In this document: piece by piece, positions 16,030 to 26,205 of the stretch
Layout of the letters: the number at the start of each line of letters is the position of its first letter
Position numbering within the stretch: the first letter of the stretch is position 1
Source: Oceanisphaera avium
GTDB lineage: Bacteria; Pseudomonadota; Gammaproteobacteria; Enterobacterales; Aeromonadaceae
Length of the DNA: 64,000 nucleotides
Assembly (NCBI RefSeq): GCF_002157875.1
Contig: NZ_CP021376.1
Coordinates: 1,667,501 to 1,731,500 of the forward strand
Reading direction: 5' to 3'
Program-made: the position numbers and the translations under genes
The notes under the pieces: model-generated
Database searches by the model: none
Told to the model about the DNA's origin: nothing
What the model saw: the letters and a program-made list of their open reading frames with translations, nothing else

Positions 16030-18366
16030 TTAGTGGCGCTTTTTGCCGCCTTTAGGCTTAGCTTCCCCTTTAGGCTCACCACCTTTACTGTCACCTTTTG
16101 GCTTATTATTACGTCGTGGCTTAGCCCGTTGGCGCGATTTTAAATTTTTTGCGCCTTTGCCACTTTTAGCGCCAGCTGGCAGCGGCTCTTCTACCGTCTC
16201 AAAGTCGATCTTACTATCATCAAGATTGACTGCCATGACCTTCACCTTGATCTTATCGCCTAGACGATAACGACGACGGAAATTCTCACCAATTAAGAGT
16301 TGGCGTGCGGCATCAAACTGATAGTAGTCATTTTGTAAGCTTGAGATATGCACTAAGCCATCGATGTTAATTTCATCTAAGCGCACGAAGAAACCAAAAC
16401 CGGTGACGTTAGCAATGGTTCCCATAAACTCGCTGCCCACGTGATCCAGCATAAACTCACACTTGAGCCAGTCGGCTACATCGCGAGTAGCATCATCGGC
16501 GCGTCGCTCGGTAACAGAGCAGTGCTCGCCCATGGGCGCCACTTCATCATAGGCATAAGGCACACCGCCAGTTTTACTGGCGCCGTTGCCAGCAAGCTTG
16601 GCAATCTGCGCCTTAATGGCACGATGCAAGATAAGATCCGGATAACGGCGAATGGGCGAGGTAAAGTGCGCGTAAGACTTCAATGCTAAACCGAAGTGAC
16701 CATTATTTTCCGCTTGATACACCGCTTGCTTCATCGAGCGTAACAACATGGTTTGGATCAACTGATGATCGGGTCGGTCTTTAATTTGCTCGGCCAAGAG
16801 TGCGTAATCAGCAGGCTCTGGCTCGTCGCCACCTTTAAGTTCAAGGCCTAACTCGGCTAAGAAGCTGCGGAAATTGATCAGCTTCTCATCTCCGGGCTTT
16901 TCATGCACACGGAACAAGGCATGGGCGTCTTGTTGCTCTATAAAGCGCGCTGCCGCCACGTTTGCCGCTATCATACATTCTTCGATGATCTTATGAGCAT
17001 CGTTGCGCACCACTGGCACTATGCTTTCTATTTTGCGCTGCGCATTAAAAATAAATTGCGTTTCTTCGCTTTCAAACTCCACAGCACCGCGTTGATGGCG
17101 CGCCTGCTTCATGGCGTGATACATAGCATTCAGTGCTTCAAGGTGCGGCACTAAGGGCGCATAACGCTCACGCAGCCCTTCGTCTCCCTCTACAATTGCA
17201 GCCACCTTGGTGTAGGTTAAGCGCGCATGAGAATTCATCACGGCTTCGTAGAAGGTAAAATCAGATAGCTTACCGCTGGCAGAAATACTCATTTCCGCCA
17301 CCATACACAAGCGATCTACTTGCGGATTTAACGAGCATAAGCCATTTGATAAGACTTCTGGCAGCATAGGAATAACTTGGGCTGGGAAGTAAACCGAATT
17401 GCCTCGCTGATAGGCTTCATTATCCAGTGCGGTACCGGTGCGCACATAATAAGACACATCCGCAATCGCTACCCATAGGCGCCAGCCCCCAGAGGCTTTG
17501 GCTTCACAATGTACAGCATCATCAAAGTCGCGCGCATCTTCGCCATCTATGGTGAGCAGGGGTAAATGACGTAAATCTTTACGACCGGCTTTCGCCTCTT
17601 CTGGCACTTCTTCGGCCAAGGTCGACACTTCTTTGGTCACGGCATCAGGCCAGATATGGGGAATGCCATGCGTGCGCAGCGCAATCTCAATTTCCATGCC
17701 CGGATCCATGGTTTCACCCAAGATCTCAATCACTTTGCCCACGCCTGTCATGCGTTTAGTAGGGCGTTGTGTAATCGCTATGACCACCACTTGTCCTAAG
17801 CGCGCCCCTTGGGTTTCATCTTGCGGAATCAAGATATCTTGGGCCACACGACTGTCATCAGGCACCACATAGCTAACCCCATTTTCAATAAAATAGCGGC
17901 CAACAATTTCTAAGTCACGTGACTCCAGCAAGCGAACCACGCGTGCTTCGCGACGCCCTTTTGAGTCAAAGCGCAGCGGTTGTACTAACACTTGGTCGCC
18001 ATGCATTAAGGCGTCCATTTCACGCTGCGATAAAAATAAATCATCACCGCCTTCTTCTGGACGCAAAAAGCCAAAGCCTTCGCGATGACCAATTACGCGG
18101 CCTTTAATCAGGTTCATTTTTTCGGGTAGCGCGTAACATTTGGTGCGAGTAAAAACTAATTGGCCATCACGCTCCATGGCGCGCAAGCGACGGCGCAACG
18201 CTTCGGTTTGTTCTTCACCTTCAAGATTTAGCTCGGCAAAAATATCATCACGAGAAATGGGGCTTTGTTTGGTCTTAATTAACTCAATAATGAATTCGCG
18301 ACTTGGAATGGGGTTTTCGTATTTTTCAGCTTCCCGCTTTAGGAAAGGATCTTGTTGTTCTGACAT
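16030..18366 (-). CDS. rnr: Ribonuclease R
   Basis: RNase R is a processive 3'-5' exoribonuclease that degrades structured RNA, acts in rRNA quality control and helps trans-translation. Domains in order: helix-turn-helix-like N-terminus, cold-shock OB domains ([17 protein letters not shown]), RNB catalytic domain with the metal-binding Asp cluster [13 protein letters not shown]1 domain ([20 protein letters not shown]), and a Lys/Gly-rich tail from about residue 735. I chose the ATG at 18366 (MSEQQDPF, matching the usual MSQDPF opening, with GGA 7 nt upstream); the ATG at 18378 would add four residues. Confidence 0.96.
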   Translation of the reverse strand: MSEQQDPFLKREAEKYENPIPSREFIIELIKTKQSPISRDDIFAELNLEGEEQTEALRRRLRAMERDGQLVFTRTKCYALPEKMNLIKGRVIGHREGFGFLRPEEGGDDLFLSQREMDALMHGDQVLVQPLRFDSKGRREARVVRLLESRDLEIVGRYFIENGVSYVVPDDSRVAQDILIPQDETQGARLGQVVVIAITQRPTKRMTGVGKVIEILGETMDPGMEIEIALRTHGIPHIWPDAVTKEVSTLAEEVPEEAKAGRKDLRHLPLLTIDGEDARDFDDAVHCEAKASGGWRLWVAIADVSYYVRTGTALDNEAYQRGNSVYFPAQVIPMLPEVLSNGLCSLNPQVDRLCMVAEMSISASGKLSDFTFYEAVMNSHARLTYTKVAAIVEGDEGLRERYAPLVPHLEALNAMYHAMKQARHQRGAVEFESEETQFIFNAQRKIESIVPVVRNDAHKIIEECMIAANVAAARFIEQQDAHALFRVHEKPGDEKLINFRSFLAELGLELKGGDEPEPADYALLAEQIKDRPDHQLIQTMLLRSMKQAVYQAENNGHFGLALKSYAHFTSPIRRYPDLILHRAIKAQIAKLAGNGASKTGGVPYAYDEVAPMGEHCSVTERRADDATRDVADWLKCEFMLDHVGSEFMGTIANVTGFGFFVRLDEINIDGLVHISSLQNDYYQFDAARQLLIGENFRRRYRLGDKIKVKVMAVNLDDSKIDFETVEEPLPAGAKSGKGAKNLKSRQRAKPRRNNKPKGDSKGGEPKGEAKPKGGKKRH

Positions 18367-18430
18367 AAAGTTGTCCATTTGTGCACTGAAATAAGGAAAG
18401 TGTACCTAAAAATAAGAATAACAAGTGACA

Positions 18431-18471
18431 AAGCGCCCGGTTAAGCCAGTGCGTGCTTAAACCGGGCGCTT
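18431..18471. terminator. Strong hairpin between luxS and rnr
   Basis: AAGCGCCCGGTT and AACCGGGCGCTT pair around a loop, extended by AGC/GCT with one bulged base. The U tract is weak on the minus strand, so termination is likely but may be partial. Confidence 0.65.
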
Positions 18472-18496
18472 CGTTACTGACCGCTATCGCTTAGCA

Positions 18497-19006
18497 TTAC
18501 AGCGACTTCAGCATCTCTTCGGGTAATGCCAGCACATCATTGCTGTTTACACCTATGCCGCGGTCAATGATGTTAGCCGCTATTGCTTTGGCTTCATCTA
18601 ATGAGTGCATTACGTAAGTGCCACATTGGTATTCATTAAGCTCAGGAATTTCTGATTGATTGGCTACTTTGAGTACATCTTGCATGGCCGCTTGCCATGC
18701 ATCAGCCACTTGCTGCTCGCTCGGTGCGCCTACTAAGCTCATATAAAAACCGGTACGACAGCCCATAGGAGACAAGTCAATGATTTCTACTTGATCACTG
18801 TTTAGATGATCGCGCATAAACCCGGCAAATAAATGCTCTAGAGTATGAATGCCCTTTTCGGACAAAATCTCTTGGTTAGGTAGACAGAAGCGCAAATCAA
18901 ACACGGTAATGGTGTCTTTATTTGGCGTGGCCATGGTTTTAGCTACGCGCACGGCCGGCGCTTCCATACGAGTGTGATCAACGGTAAAACTGTCCAGCAA
19001 GGGCAT
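18497..19006 (-). CDS. luxS: S-ribosylhomocysteine lyase LuxS (AI-2 synthesis)
   Basis: LuxS cleaves S-ribosylhomocysteine to homocysteine and DPD, the precursor of autoinducer-2, completing the activated methyl cycle. The 169-residue protein (E. coli 171) shows the metal ligands in [14 protein letters not shown] and the catalytic/metal Cys in [15 protein letters not shown]. It is probably monocistronic: its own spacer upstream (251 bp to glnB) and a hairpin downstream. No AI-2 receptor gene is in view. Confidence 0.97.
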   Translation of the reverse strand: MPLLDSFTVDHTRMEAPAVRVAKTMATPNKDTITVFDLRFCLPNQEILSEKGIHTLEHLFAGFMRDHLNSDQVEIIDLSPMGCRTGFYMSLVGAPSEQQVADAWQAAMQDVLKVANQSEIPELNEYQCGTYVMHSLDEAKAIAANIIDRGIGVNSNDVLALPEEMLKSL

Positions 19007-19257
19007 GAATTATTCCTCTATTTAGATATCACAGCGATTGTGACAAAGAAAAGGGCAATGGCCAAGGTAATTCAACAGATAACGCGCCGCGTTGGTTAAT
19101 CGAAGTCCCATTGGGAGCTATTTATCTGCTTTACGGCTTACGTTTAACGCCATACGTTAAGAGCAACATCGTTTTTGTTTCGTTCGGCGCGGCTTCGGCT
19201 CTTTCTCTAACTTACAGCTTACAGCTTAAAATCCCGCAAGGACTGTTAAAGCGTGCG

Positions 19258-19605
<348 letters not shown>

Positions 19606-19646
19606 TTAATTAAATAATGAATAAAGGGTAAGACAAGCGCTAGCTT

Positions 19647-21275
19647 TTACCAATTTATACGGCCAAAGCCTGAAGTAATGGGGTAGCGTCTGTCTTTACC
19701 AAAGTTACGGGCACTCACTTTAGGCCCGATCGCCCCTTGACGGCGCTTATATTCATTAATATCCACTAATTTAAGAACTCTACGTACCTCTGCTTCATCA
19801 AAACCAGCGGCTAATAGCTGGGCTAATGACTGGTCTTGCTCAACATAGGCTTCAAGAATAGCATCGAGTACTTCATAAGGAGGCAAGTTATCTTGATCCA
19901 GTTGATCCGGTGCCAGCTCCGCTGAGGGTGGACGGTCGATAACACGTTGCGGAATTGCAGGGCTCACACTATTACGATAACGAGATAAAGCAAACACCTT
20001 GGTTTTAGCTACATCTTTTAGCGGCGCAAAGCCCCCGACCATGTCACCATATAAAGTACAGTAGCCCACTGCCAGCTCACTTTTATTACCCGTAGTGAGC
20101 ACTAAGCGGTGCTTCTTATTAGATAACGCCATCACTAACATGCCGCGTGCGCGCGCTTGCAAATTCTCTTCTGTGGTGTCGCCGGCGCTCTTTTCTTGGC
20201 CGGCAAACAGTGGAGTCAGCTGCCCCATAAAAGCATCAAACATAGGGGCAATAGGGACACTATTATATTCCACCCCTAAGAGCTTAGCTTGCTCAAAGGC
20301 ATCATCCACACTTATAGCGGCAGTATAGTGAAACGGCATCATTACGGCTTGTACTTTATCTTTACCTAGTGCATCAACGGCAATCGCTAAGGTGAGGGCC
20401 GAGTCAATCCCCCCAGACAAACCTAGAACCACTCCTTCAAAGCCATTTTTAATAACATAGTCGCGAGTCGCTAATACCAAGGCCTGATACATCTCGGCTA
20501 AAGGCGCTAACTCTGGGCTAATTTCTGCCACATTCGGCGCTTTTTGCTCAAGGTGAACTAAACGGAGCGCCGAGCTAAATGCCGGCAAGCGTTGTACTAA
20601 CTCGCCGCGTGCATTAAAGACTTGGGATAAGCCGGCATAAACGAATTCATCTTGCCCGCCGACTTGGTTGACAAAGATGAGCGGCAGGCCAGCTTGGGCA
20701 CTGCGCTTTTCGAGTAGCGTTTGGCACAGGGCCGGCTGTTGATAACCGTAGGCGGCGGCGCTCATTACCATTAATAATTCGGCACCGGCAGTCTTTGCTT
20801 GGGCAATCAGCTTGGGTTGATAAATATCATCTCCAATAAGCAAACCGATACGATGCTCTTTAAAATTAATCAGCCCTGCTTGTTCGCCTGACGTAAAATA
20901 ACGCGCCTCGTCCACGCCCCCCTCATTAGTGAGCTGCTGTTTAAAATAACGTTCTTGCAGCTGCCCCTGACAATAAAAAGACACCGCATTATAGCAATGC
21001 TTACCTTGGCGCCAGGGGTGCCCCACCAAAATGGCCACTTGCTGACTGGCCTTAGCAAGCTCTACGAGAGCGTGTTGTACACGCTCATATAAGTCATCAC
21101 GAAGCAGTAAATCTTCTGGTGAATAACCGGTAATCGCTAACTCAGAAAAAACCACCAACTCGGCGCCTTGCTGGTGAGCATCTTCGATTGCAGTCAGTAT
21201 GGTTTGAGTATTAGTTTCAATGGCGCCAACAGTGAAGTTTAACTGCGCAATGGCCAGAGTCAGAAGTGAGGGCAT
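19647..21275 (-). CDS. nadE: NAD+ synthase, glutamine-dependent type, glutaminase nucleophile apparently missing
   Basis: NadE converts deamido-NAD to NAD with ATP. The 542-residue protein has an N-terminal nitrilase-like glutaminase domain (about 1-260) and a C-terminal synthetase domain with the PP-loop LGLSGGIDSALTLAIAV. In the glutaminase domain the Glu (VFSELAITGYSPEDL) and Lys (YFKQQLTNEGGVDEARYF) are kept, but the motif normally LICEDIW reads LLIGDDIY: Gly replaces the catalytic Cys. Nearby motifs also differ from the family. The enzyme may use free ammonia. Start: ATG at 21275, with GGA 7 nt upstream; the ATG at 21287 has no ribosome-binding site. Confidence 0.9.
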   Translation of the reverse strand: MPSLLTLAIAQLNFTVGAIETNTQTILTAIEDAHQQGAELVVFSELAITGYSPEDLLLRDDLYERVQHALVELAKASQQVAILVGHPWRQGKHCYNAVSFYCQGQLQERYFKQQLTNEGGVDEARYFTSGEQAGLINFKEHRIGLLIGDDIYQPKLIAQAKTAGAELLMVMSAAAYGYQQPALCQTLLEKRSAQAGLPLIFVNQVGGQDEFVYAGLSQVFNARGELVQRLPAFSSALRLVHLEQKAPNVAEISPELAPLAEMYQALVLATRDYVIKNGFEGVVLGLSGGIDSALTLAIAVDALGKDKVQAVMMPFHYTAAISVDDAFEQAKLLGVEYNSVPIAPMFDAFMGQLTPLFAGQEKSAGDTTEENLQARARGMLVMALSNKKHRLVLTTGNKSELAVGYCTLYGDMVGGFAPLKDVAKTKVFALSRYRNSVSPAIPQRVIDRPPSAELAPDQLDQDNLPPYEVLDAILEAYVEQDQSLAQLLAAGFDEAEVRRVLKLVDINEYKRRQGAIGPKVSARNFGKDRRYPITSGFGRINW

Positions 21276-21410
21276 GAATAAATCCATTTAAATCTGTAAT
21301 AAAGTCATAGTAATAAAACTCACGCCCCTTGTCAGTTTTAAAGCCAACTAGCGCTTTTTTTAAAGGAGATTCGAGCATAAATGAAATGAGTAAGATAAAT
21401 AATAAAAAAC

Positions 21411-21893
21411 TTAAAAGCGCCGGCCAAAGGGACCTGTATTTAAGGTTGGCATAACGACTACTGCGGCTTGTAAATTAAAAGACTGCGGTTGCTCCATACT
21501 ATTTTGCCAAGTCACAGTGACAGCCAGCTGATGTTTATTACCCTGTTGCTGAATAGCGACTGCTGCCAACCAACTGTGCGATTCTGGTTGCCACTGATAG
21601 GCGTGAGTGGTCCAGTTCACCGTGAAAGACACTTGCCCGATCTCTGTTTCTTCTTCGCCTGACGCCAGTAACTGCCACTGTTTAAGTTTGGCAAACTGGC
21701 GTAACTCATCTAGCTTTGACTCGGCTAAACGCATGGCCGTTTCTAACGCGCGGTCATCGCGGCTATTTCTTAAGCGCTGCTGATGGAGAGGTAATAAGGT
21801 AGCGGCCATTATGGAGATTAACAGCATGGCGATCATGACTTCAATTAAGCTTACGCCGAGTTGGCGAGCTAGAAATGGCGGCTTAATCATCAT
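21411..21893 (-). CDS. Minor pseudopilin, PilV-like
   Basis: The 160-residue protein has a type IV prepilin leader, cleavage after Gly13 (RQLG|VSLIEVMIAMLL) and Glu at +5, then a hydrophobic helix and a small globular domain. In type IV pili such PilV-class minor pilins form part of the priming tip complex. It is the last gene of a four-gene minor-pilin operon and overlaps the PilX-like gene by 11 bp. The subfamily assignment rests on leader type and position. Confidence 0.8.
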   Translation of the reverse strand: MMIKPPFLARQLGVSLIEVMIAMLLISIMAATLLPLHQQRLRNSRDDRALETAMRLAESKLDELRQFAKLKQWQLLASGEEETEIGQVSFTVNWTTHAYQWQPESHSWLAAVAIQQQGNKHQLAVTVTWQNSMEQPQSFNLQAAVVVMPTLNTGPFGRRF

Positions 21894-22971
21894 GCCAACT
21901 GCCTGCTAATATACTCAACAATCGATAAGGAGTCGCTCCTATTTGGCTCTGACAATCGCCGAGGGTGCACAGTACGCCTGCGTCATAGCGCAGTGTAAAG
22001 TCTCCGTTAAGTGAGCTTGCTCCTTTGCCCATAACAAGTGCGCCAATTATTTCGCTGCCAGGCGCTAAAGTTAAAGTAGGAGCGGGGCCCACTAAGATAA
22101 TTAAGCCATAGAACTTGATAGGTACAGTAGCAATGGCGGCCATGTCATTAAGTAATAAGATAACCGGCGCTTCACGAGAGCTAGTTATCTCATCGAGCTG
22201 GCAATGCCCACCGCCTGCTAGGTGATAAAAACCAGGGCGCTGAATGTGACTGCAATCTTGCGCCTGGTAACTGACTAAGGGTGCTAAGTTTGCTGCACGG
22301 TAGCCAAAGAGATAATGCAATAAATCAGGCACAAAGGCCGTGTCTTGCACTTTGATATCGCTCGCAAGATGGTGTTGTAAGGTATCGAATTGGCTAATAA
22401 AACCTTGGCAGCGCCGAGTTTGCTTATCATAGTCAGTAAGTGCACAGCTGTGCAGTGTACCCGTAATATTTAGCGCTCCTGCGCTCCAAATAGAGATAGG
22501 GTGCCCAGGATTTAGCACTAATTGTAATTGCCCATTAATATGGCTAGTGGCGGCCCCTAAGAGCAAGGGCGACTTGGGCCCTAAGTGTTGCGGGTTAAGC
22601 ACAGTGCGCTCAGCCAAGGCTAAGCTAATACGACTAGCGGTACCACTGGCCATATAAGCTGAGGCTTGCAGCTGTAATACGCCAACCAAAGAGTTATGGG
22701 GCGCAATATTGACATGATACTTAATGTCGCCTAAGGCATGGCTCACTTGATGGCTTAGCGTCTCGACACTGGGATCAAGGTGGCGTTGTGCTATCGCTTC
22801 TGCCACCCCTTGCTCGGCAATCGCCTGTACGACGCGATATTCCAGCTCGTTTAACATCAAGCGCCGCTCAGCCACAAACGCACGACTCATAAATACCGAC
22901 ACCGAACTTAAAATTAATAGCAGCAATAAGCTCATACTTAAGGCAAGCATGCCTTGATTCAGTTGCCTCAT
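21883..22971 (-). CDS. PilX-like minor pilin with an unusually long C-terminal domain
   Basis: The N-terminus (MRQLNQGMLALSMSLLLLLI) is PilX/PulK-like: Gly before the cleavage site, a long hydrophobic helix and no Glu at +5. At 362 residues it is about twice the usual PilX length. From about residue 160 the extra part is rich in short beta-like runs ending VPIKFYGLIILVGP, LTLAPGSEIIGALVMG and SLNGDFTLRYD, reminiscent of a repetitive beta-sheet fold, with several Cys (HSCALT, RRCQGF, DCSHIQ, HCQLDE, LCTLGDC) that could form disulfides. It overlaps both neighbouring minor-pilin genes, so it is clearly part of the operon. Confidence 0.7.
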   Translation of the reverse strand: MRQLNQGMLALSMSLLLLLILSSVSVFMSRAFVAERRLMLNELEYRVVQAIAEQGVAEAIAQRHLDPSVETLSHQVSHALGDIKYHVNIAPHNSLVGVLQLQASAYMASGTASRISLALAERTVLNPQHLGPKSPLLLGAATSHINGQLQLVLNPGHPISIWSAGALNITGTLHSCALTDYDKQTRRCQGFISQFDTLQHHLASDIKVQDTAFVPDLLHYLFGYRAANLAPLVSYQAQDCSHIQRPGFYHLAGGGHCQLDEITSSREAPVILLLNDMAAIATVPIKFYGLIILVGPAPTLTLAPGSEIIGALVMGKGASSLNGDFTLRYDAGVLCTLGDCQSQIGATPYRLLSILAGSWHDD

Positions 22972-23651
22972 AGGCTGGCCTGATTGCGCAATAATACTTG
23001 GCGCTGTAGGTGATAACTTAATTGAGGCTGTCGAGCAGACACACCAGACAAACTTAAGATAAGACTGCGCACCCCCAACACTTGGTTGTTAGGCGATAAA
23101 CGAAAAGCAAGCTGAGTAATGAGCACATCTTGGCGCGGTATTAATTGATTTCCCCCTCGACAAACACGGCTCAGCTCCACACTGAGCGCATTTTCATCGA
23201 GCACCTTTAATTTAATGCTCTGGTTTAGTGCATCAAAATAATACACCCGCCCTAAGACACGCGCACTTGGGTGCGCCTCTTTATCCCAAAACTTTAATCT
23301 TAGACACTGAGCAGACTGAAGGTGGGGATGTAGGTCTTCATCAGGTAAAAAAGTTAATAACCGCGCCCAAGAATGAGGATCAAGCTGACTAAGCGCCCGC
23401 TCTTTTGCGGCACTGGGATGATACCCCGCACGTTGAATATCTCGGCTTAGAGTATCCATCACCATATGTAAGTCTTGGTGTAAACGAGACAGCTCTATAT
23501 TGGTATTGTTTGCGCTCAATACTGCAACCAATAAAGACAAGCCTGCCGCCATTACGACACTCGTCCCTAAGATAGCGAGCAATAACTCAGGCAAAGAAAA
23601 GCCGCGCTCTGCCCGTAAATAAGACATAGATCCGTCACTAAAAGTTAGCAT
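22968..23651 (-). CDS. Minor pseudopilin, PilW-like
   Basis: The 227-residue protein carries a canonical prepilin site RAERG|FSLPELLLAILG with Glu at +5, followed by a hydrophobic helix and a globular domain. The length and the DTLSRDIQRAGYHPS segment are typical of the PilW family of minor pilins. A GGAG 7 nt before the ATG supports this start even though it lies inside the end of the preceding gene; a later ATG (MSYLRAERG) is possible. Confidence 0.8.
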   Translation of the reverse strand: MLTFSDGSMSYLRAERGFSLPELLLAILGTSVVMAAGLSLLVAVLSANNTNIELSRLHQDLHMVMDTLSRDIQRAGYHPSAAKERALSQLDPHSWARLLTFLPDEDLHPHLQSAQCLRLKFWDKEAHPSARVLGRVYYFDALNQSIKLKVLDENALSVELSRVCRGGNQLIPRQDVLITQLAFRLSPNNQVLGVRSLILSLSGVSARQPQLSYHLQRQVLLRNQASL

Positions 23652-24148
23652 GGCGTCACTCCTGCCATGGCACTGGCTGAACAGAGGCGGATAAGACCAT
23701 TATTCCATGTGAGCACTTCTAACTGATGCTCACCTTGAGTGAGAGTAATATTGCCCGCTAACAAACTAACTCGACGAGGCTTAAAAATAAGATAAGGACT
23801 GGGATAATTTGCGGTGAGGATTAAGTTGGGAAACTCAATACTGCTCGCCTGTTGAATGTTGTTAAGCACCAGGCCATCACAGTGGCTAACATGAGCCAGC
23901 TCAACAATTTTATACTGCCAATTTAGTGTACCTGAATCACTAAAACATAAAGTAATGGCGGTGTTGCGCTTAATGGCTTCACTGCGCGCTTGTTGCAAAT
24001 GGTGATAAAGCATATTACCTGCAGCGCGCAGCCGAGCTTGTTCCGCTATTCGCTGAAAGCTAGGGAGCGCTAAACTGGCTAGCAGCGACACTAGCGCAAG
24101 GCTTATCAATAATTCCAGTAACGACAGTCCTCGCTGAGTCATACGCAT
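23645..24148 (-). CDS. Minor pseudopilin, FimT/GspH-like
   Basis: The protein has a prepilin site TQRG|LSLLELLISLALVSLL with Glu at +5 and the GspH/FimT pattern RLRAAGNMLYHHLQQARSEAIKRNTAITLCFS. FimT-class minor pilins prime pilus assembly, and some bind DNA during natural transformation. I chose the ATG at 24148 because AAGGAGG lies just upstream (the ATG at 24142 is equally possible); an upstream ATG at 24172 has no such site. First gene of the minor-pilin operon. Confidence 0.82.
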   Translation of the reverse strand: MRMTQRGLSLLELLISLALVSLLASLALPSFQRIAEQARLRAAGNMLYHHLQQARSEAIKRNTAITLCFSDSGTLNWQYKIVELAHVSHCDGLVLNNIQQASSIEFPNLILTANYPSPYLIFKPRRVSLLAGNITLTQGEHQLEVLTWNNGLIRLCSASAMAGVTPC

Positions 24149-24231
24149 ACTGCCTCCTTGCAGCACACTCATTACTCTCTTTACACTGGACTAAGCTTGG
24201 TTCATGGTTTCTCTTTCAACAAGGCTCACTG

Positions 24232-24669
24232 ATGGCGCCACCTTGGTACAAACTTGAGCACTTAAAGAAAGTGAGCAATAAAAGTTACGGCGTAACGTTA
24301 TTAGAGCTGCTCATTGTCTTGGCAGTCATAGCCTTGTTAAGTACCCTCGCCTACCCACGTTTCACCAGCTATTTAATAAAAAACCAGCGCCAAGTTGCGC
24401 AGCAACAGCTCTATGAGTTACAAATAAAGCAAGAGCAATGGCGCCTCTTTCATGCCCAGTACTCCAGCGATATTAACGACTTAGATGCCCGCTTAGTCAA
24501 TGATGCTCATTATGAATTTAGTATTGACCACGCCAGTGCTCATGACTATCAGCTAAGTGCGACCGCTAAACAAAGCTCTCGCCAAGTTCAAGACCAAGAG
24601 CTCAATCAAGCCTGTCATACATTAACGTTAACGCACGACCAGCAGCGCCTACCAACCCCGTGCTGGTAA
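24232..24669 (+). CDS. pilE: Minor pilin PilE-like (type IV)
   Basis: This 145-residue protein has a prepilin leader ending KSYG|VTLLELLIVLAVIALLSTLAYP with Glu at +5, then a short domain with YELQIKQEQWRLFHAQYSS and a C-terminal Cys pair (QACHTL, PTPCW), matching the PilE minor-pilin family. It is divergent from the FimT-like gene and convergent with ispH; pilE next to ispH is also seen in Pseudomonas and related genera. No pilY1 adhesin gene is present in the cluster. Confidence 0.8.
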   Translation: MAPPWYKLEHLKKVSNKSYGVTLLELLIVLAVIALLSTLAYPRFTSYLIKNQRQVAQQQLYELQIKQEQWRLFHAQYSSDINDLDARLVNDAHYEFSIDHASAHDYQLSATAKQSSRQVQDQELNQACHTLTLTHDQQRLPTPCW

Positions 24670-24711
24670 CAAGGGGCGCAACAAGGCAGCTTTATAATTT
24701 TTAGCCATAAA

Positions 24712-24739
24712 AAAAGCCGAACCATAAAGTTCGGCTTTT
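24712..24739. terminator. Bidirectional terminator between pilE and ispH
   Basis: Perfect stem AAAAGCCGAAC / GTTCGGCTTTT with a 6-nt loop, T runs on both strands, between convergent genes. Confidence 0.92.
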
Positions 24740-24761
24740 AGGAAAAATAAAAAACTATCGG

Positions 24762-25706
24762 TTAAGAAACGTTTTTTATCTTCAGCTCGGCAGGCACTTC
24801 AAAGACAATATTTTCTTCACGGCCTGGGTGTTCGGTAACCGTATTACCGCCTAACGCTTGTAGGTGACTGATCACTTCTTGTACCAAAATTTCAGGCGCC
24901 GATGCCCCGGCGGTCACTGCCACGCGGTCTACATCTGTCAGCCAGCGTGCTTCAATCATTTCTACGCAGTCAATCAAATAAGCACGCGTACCAATTTTTT
25001 CTGCCAGCTCTCGCAAACGATTAGAGTTAGAGGAGTTTTTAGAGCCTACCACTAACATCACATCCACTTTAGCCGCCAGCTCTCGCACCGCGTCTTGACG
25101 GTTTTGCGTGGCATAGCAAATATCATCTTTTCGCGGGCCTTCGATAGTAGGAAAGCGCTCTCGCAAGGCATCTATGACATCTGAGGTTTCATCAACACTG
25201 AGCGTAGTTTGCGTAACAAAGGTTAAGTTATCAGGGTATTTTACCGATAATAACGCCACATCTGCGGGGTTTTCGACTAAATAAATACCCCCCTCAGCGC
25301 TTTCATACTGGCCCATAGTGCCTTCTACTTCAGGGTGCCCCGCATGACCAATGAGTATGGTTTCAATGCCTTTTTTACTGGCACGATGCACTTCCATATG
25401 TACTTTAGTCACTAAGGGGCAAGTAGCATCAAACACCTTTAAGCCACGGCGCTTCGCTTCTTCACGCACCGTTTTAGACACACCATGCGCAGAAAATATA
25501 ACAATATTATCGTCTGGGACTTGATCTAACTCTTCCACAAACACAGCGCCAGCGTTTTTAAGTTTATTAACCACATAGCGGTTATGTACCACTTCATGGC
25601 GTACATAAATAGGCGCGGAAAATTTTTCTAACGCGCTTTGTACTATGCTAATGGCGCGATCCACACCGGCACAAAAGCCTCGCGGATTGGCGAGTAAAAT
25701 ATCCAT
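24762..25706 (-). CDS. ispH: 4-hydroxy-3-methylbut-2-enyl diphosphate reductase (IspH/LytB)
   Basis: IspH is the last enzyme of the MEP isoprenoid pathway, a cytosolic [4Fe-4S] reductase producing IPP and DMAPP. The 314-residue protein shows the three cluster cysteines in [23 protein letters not shown] and [13 protein letters not shown]. It is transcribed downstream of fkpB in the ileS-lspA-fkpB-ispH order also found in E. coli. Confidence 0.97.
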   Translation of the reverse strand: MDILLANPRGFCAGVDRAISIVQSALEKFSAPIYVRHEVVHNRYVVNKLKNAGAVFVEELDQVPDDNIVIFSAHGVSKTVREEAKRRGLKVFDATCPLVTKVHMEVHRASKKGIETILIGHAGHPEVEGTMGQYESAEGGIYLVENPADVALLSVKYPDNLTFVTQTTLSVDETSDVIDALRERFPTIEGPRKDDICYATQNRQDAVRELAAKVDVMLVVGSKNSSNSNRLRELAEKIGTRAYLIDCVEMIEARWLTDVDRVAVTAGASAPEILVQEVISHLQALGGNTVTEHPGREENIVFEVPAELKIKNVS

Positions 25707-25770
25707 GCCAGACTCCTTACTGTTACAGGCTAAGGTGAGCGCAATCGATTAAGGCGCGCACCATACTCCG

Positions 25771-26205
25771 TTAACTAACGGATAATATTTCCACATCAAA
25801 AGTGACGTTTTTTCCCGCGAGCGGATGATTAAAATCAACGGTCACTGAATCCCCAGCTATCTCTCGAATAATACCCGGAATTTCTGCGCCATTTGGCTGA
25901 CTAAAAGCCACGATAGCGCCTTCTTCTAAACTAATGTCAGCGCTAAATTGGCTGCGATCCATATAATGAATATTATTAGGGTTAATGGCACCAAAGGCAT
26001 CATCGGGGCCAAGCTCAAAGCGATGCTCATCCCCCTCGGTTAAACCTAATAAGCAGGCCTCAAAATTAGCAGTTAAGCTGCCATCACCCATGGTTAACTT
26101 AGCAGGCTTACCTTGTAACTTGGTACTATCGGCCACAGAGCCATCGGCTAAGATTAGGGTAAAGTGAAATAAAACTTCACTGTGTGCATCTATCTGCTTA
26201 GTCAT
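25771..26205 (-). CDS. fkpB: FKBP-type peptidyl-prolyl isomerase (FkpB/SlpA)
   Basis: The 144-residue protein is a small SlyD-like FKBP: an FK domain split by an insert-in-flap region (LGPDDAFGAINPNNIHYMDRSQF) that gives chaperone activity. It lacks the His/Cys-rich metal-binding tail of SlyD, so FkpB is the better name. Its start overlaps the end of lspA by 8 bp, as in E. coli. Confidence 0.93.
   Translation of the reverse strand: MTKQIDAHSEVLFHFTLILADGSVADSTKLQGKPAKLTMGDGSLTANFEACLLGLTEGDEHRFELGPDDAFGAINPNNIHYMDRSQFSADISLEEGAIVAFSQPNGAEIPGIIREIAGDSVTVDFNHPLAGKNVTFDVEILSVS

Noticed and set aside
19029-19043. CRP-binding site upstream of luxS
   Set aside because: The sequence is TCACA-N5-TGTGA, the half-sites in the reverse order and spacing from the CRP consensus TGTGA-N6-TCACA.
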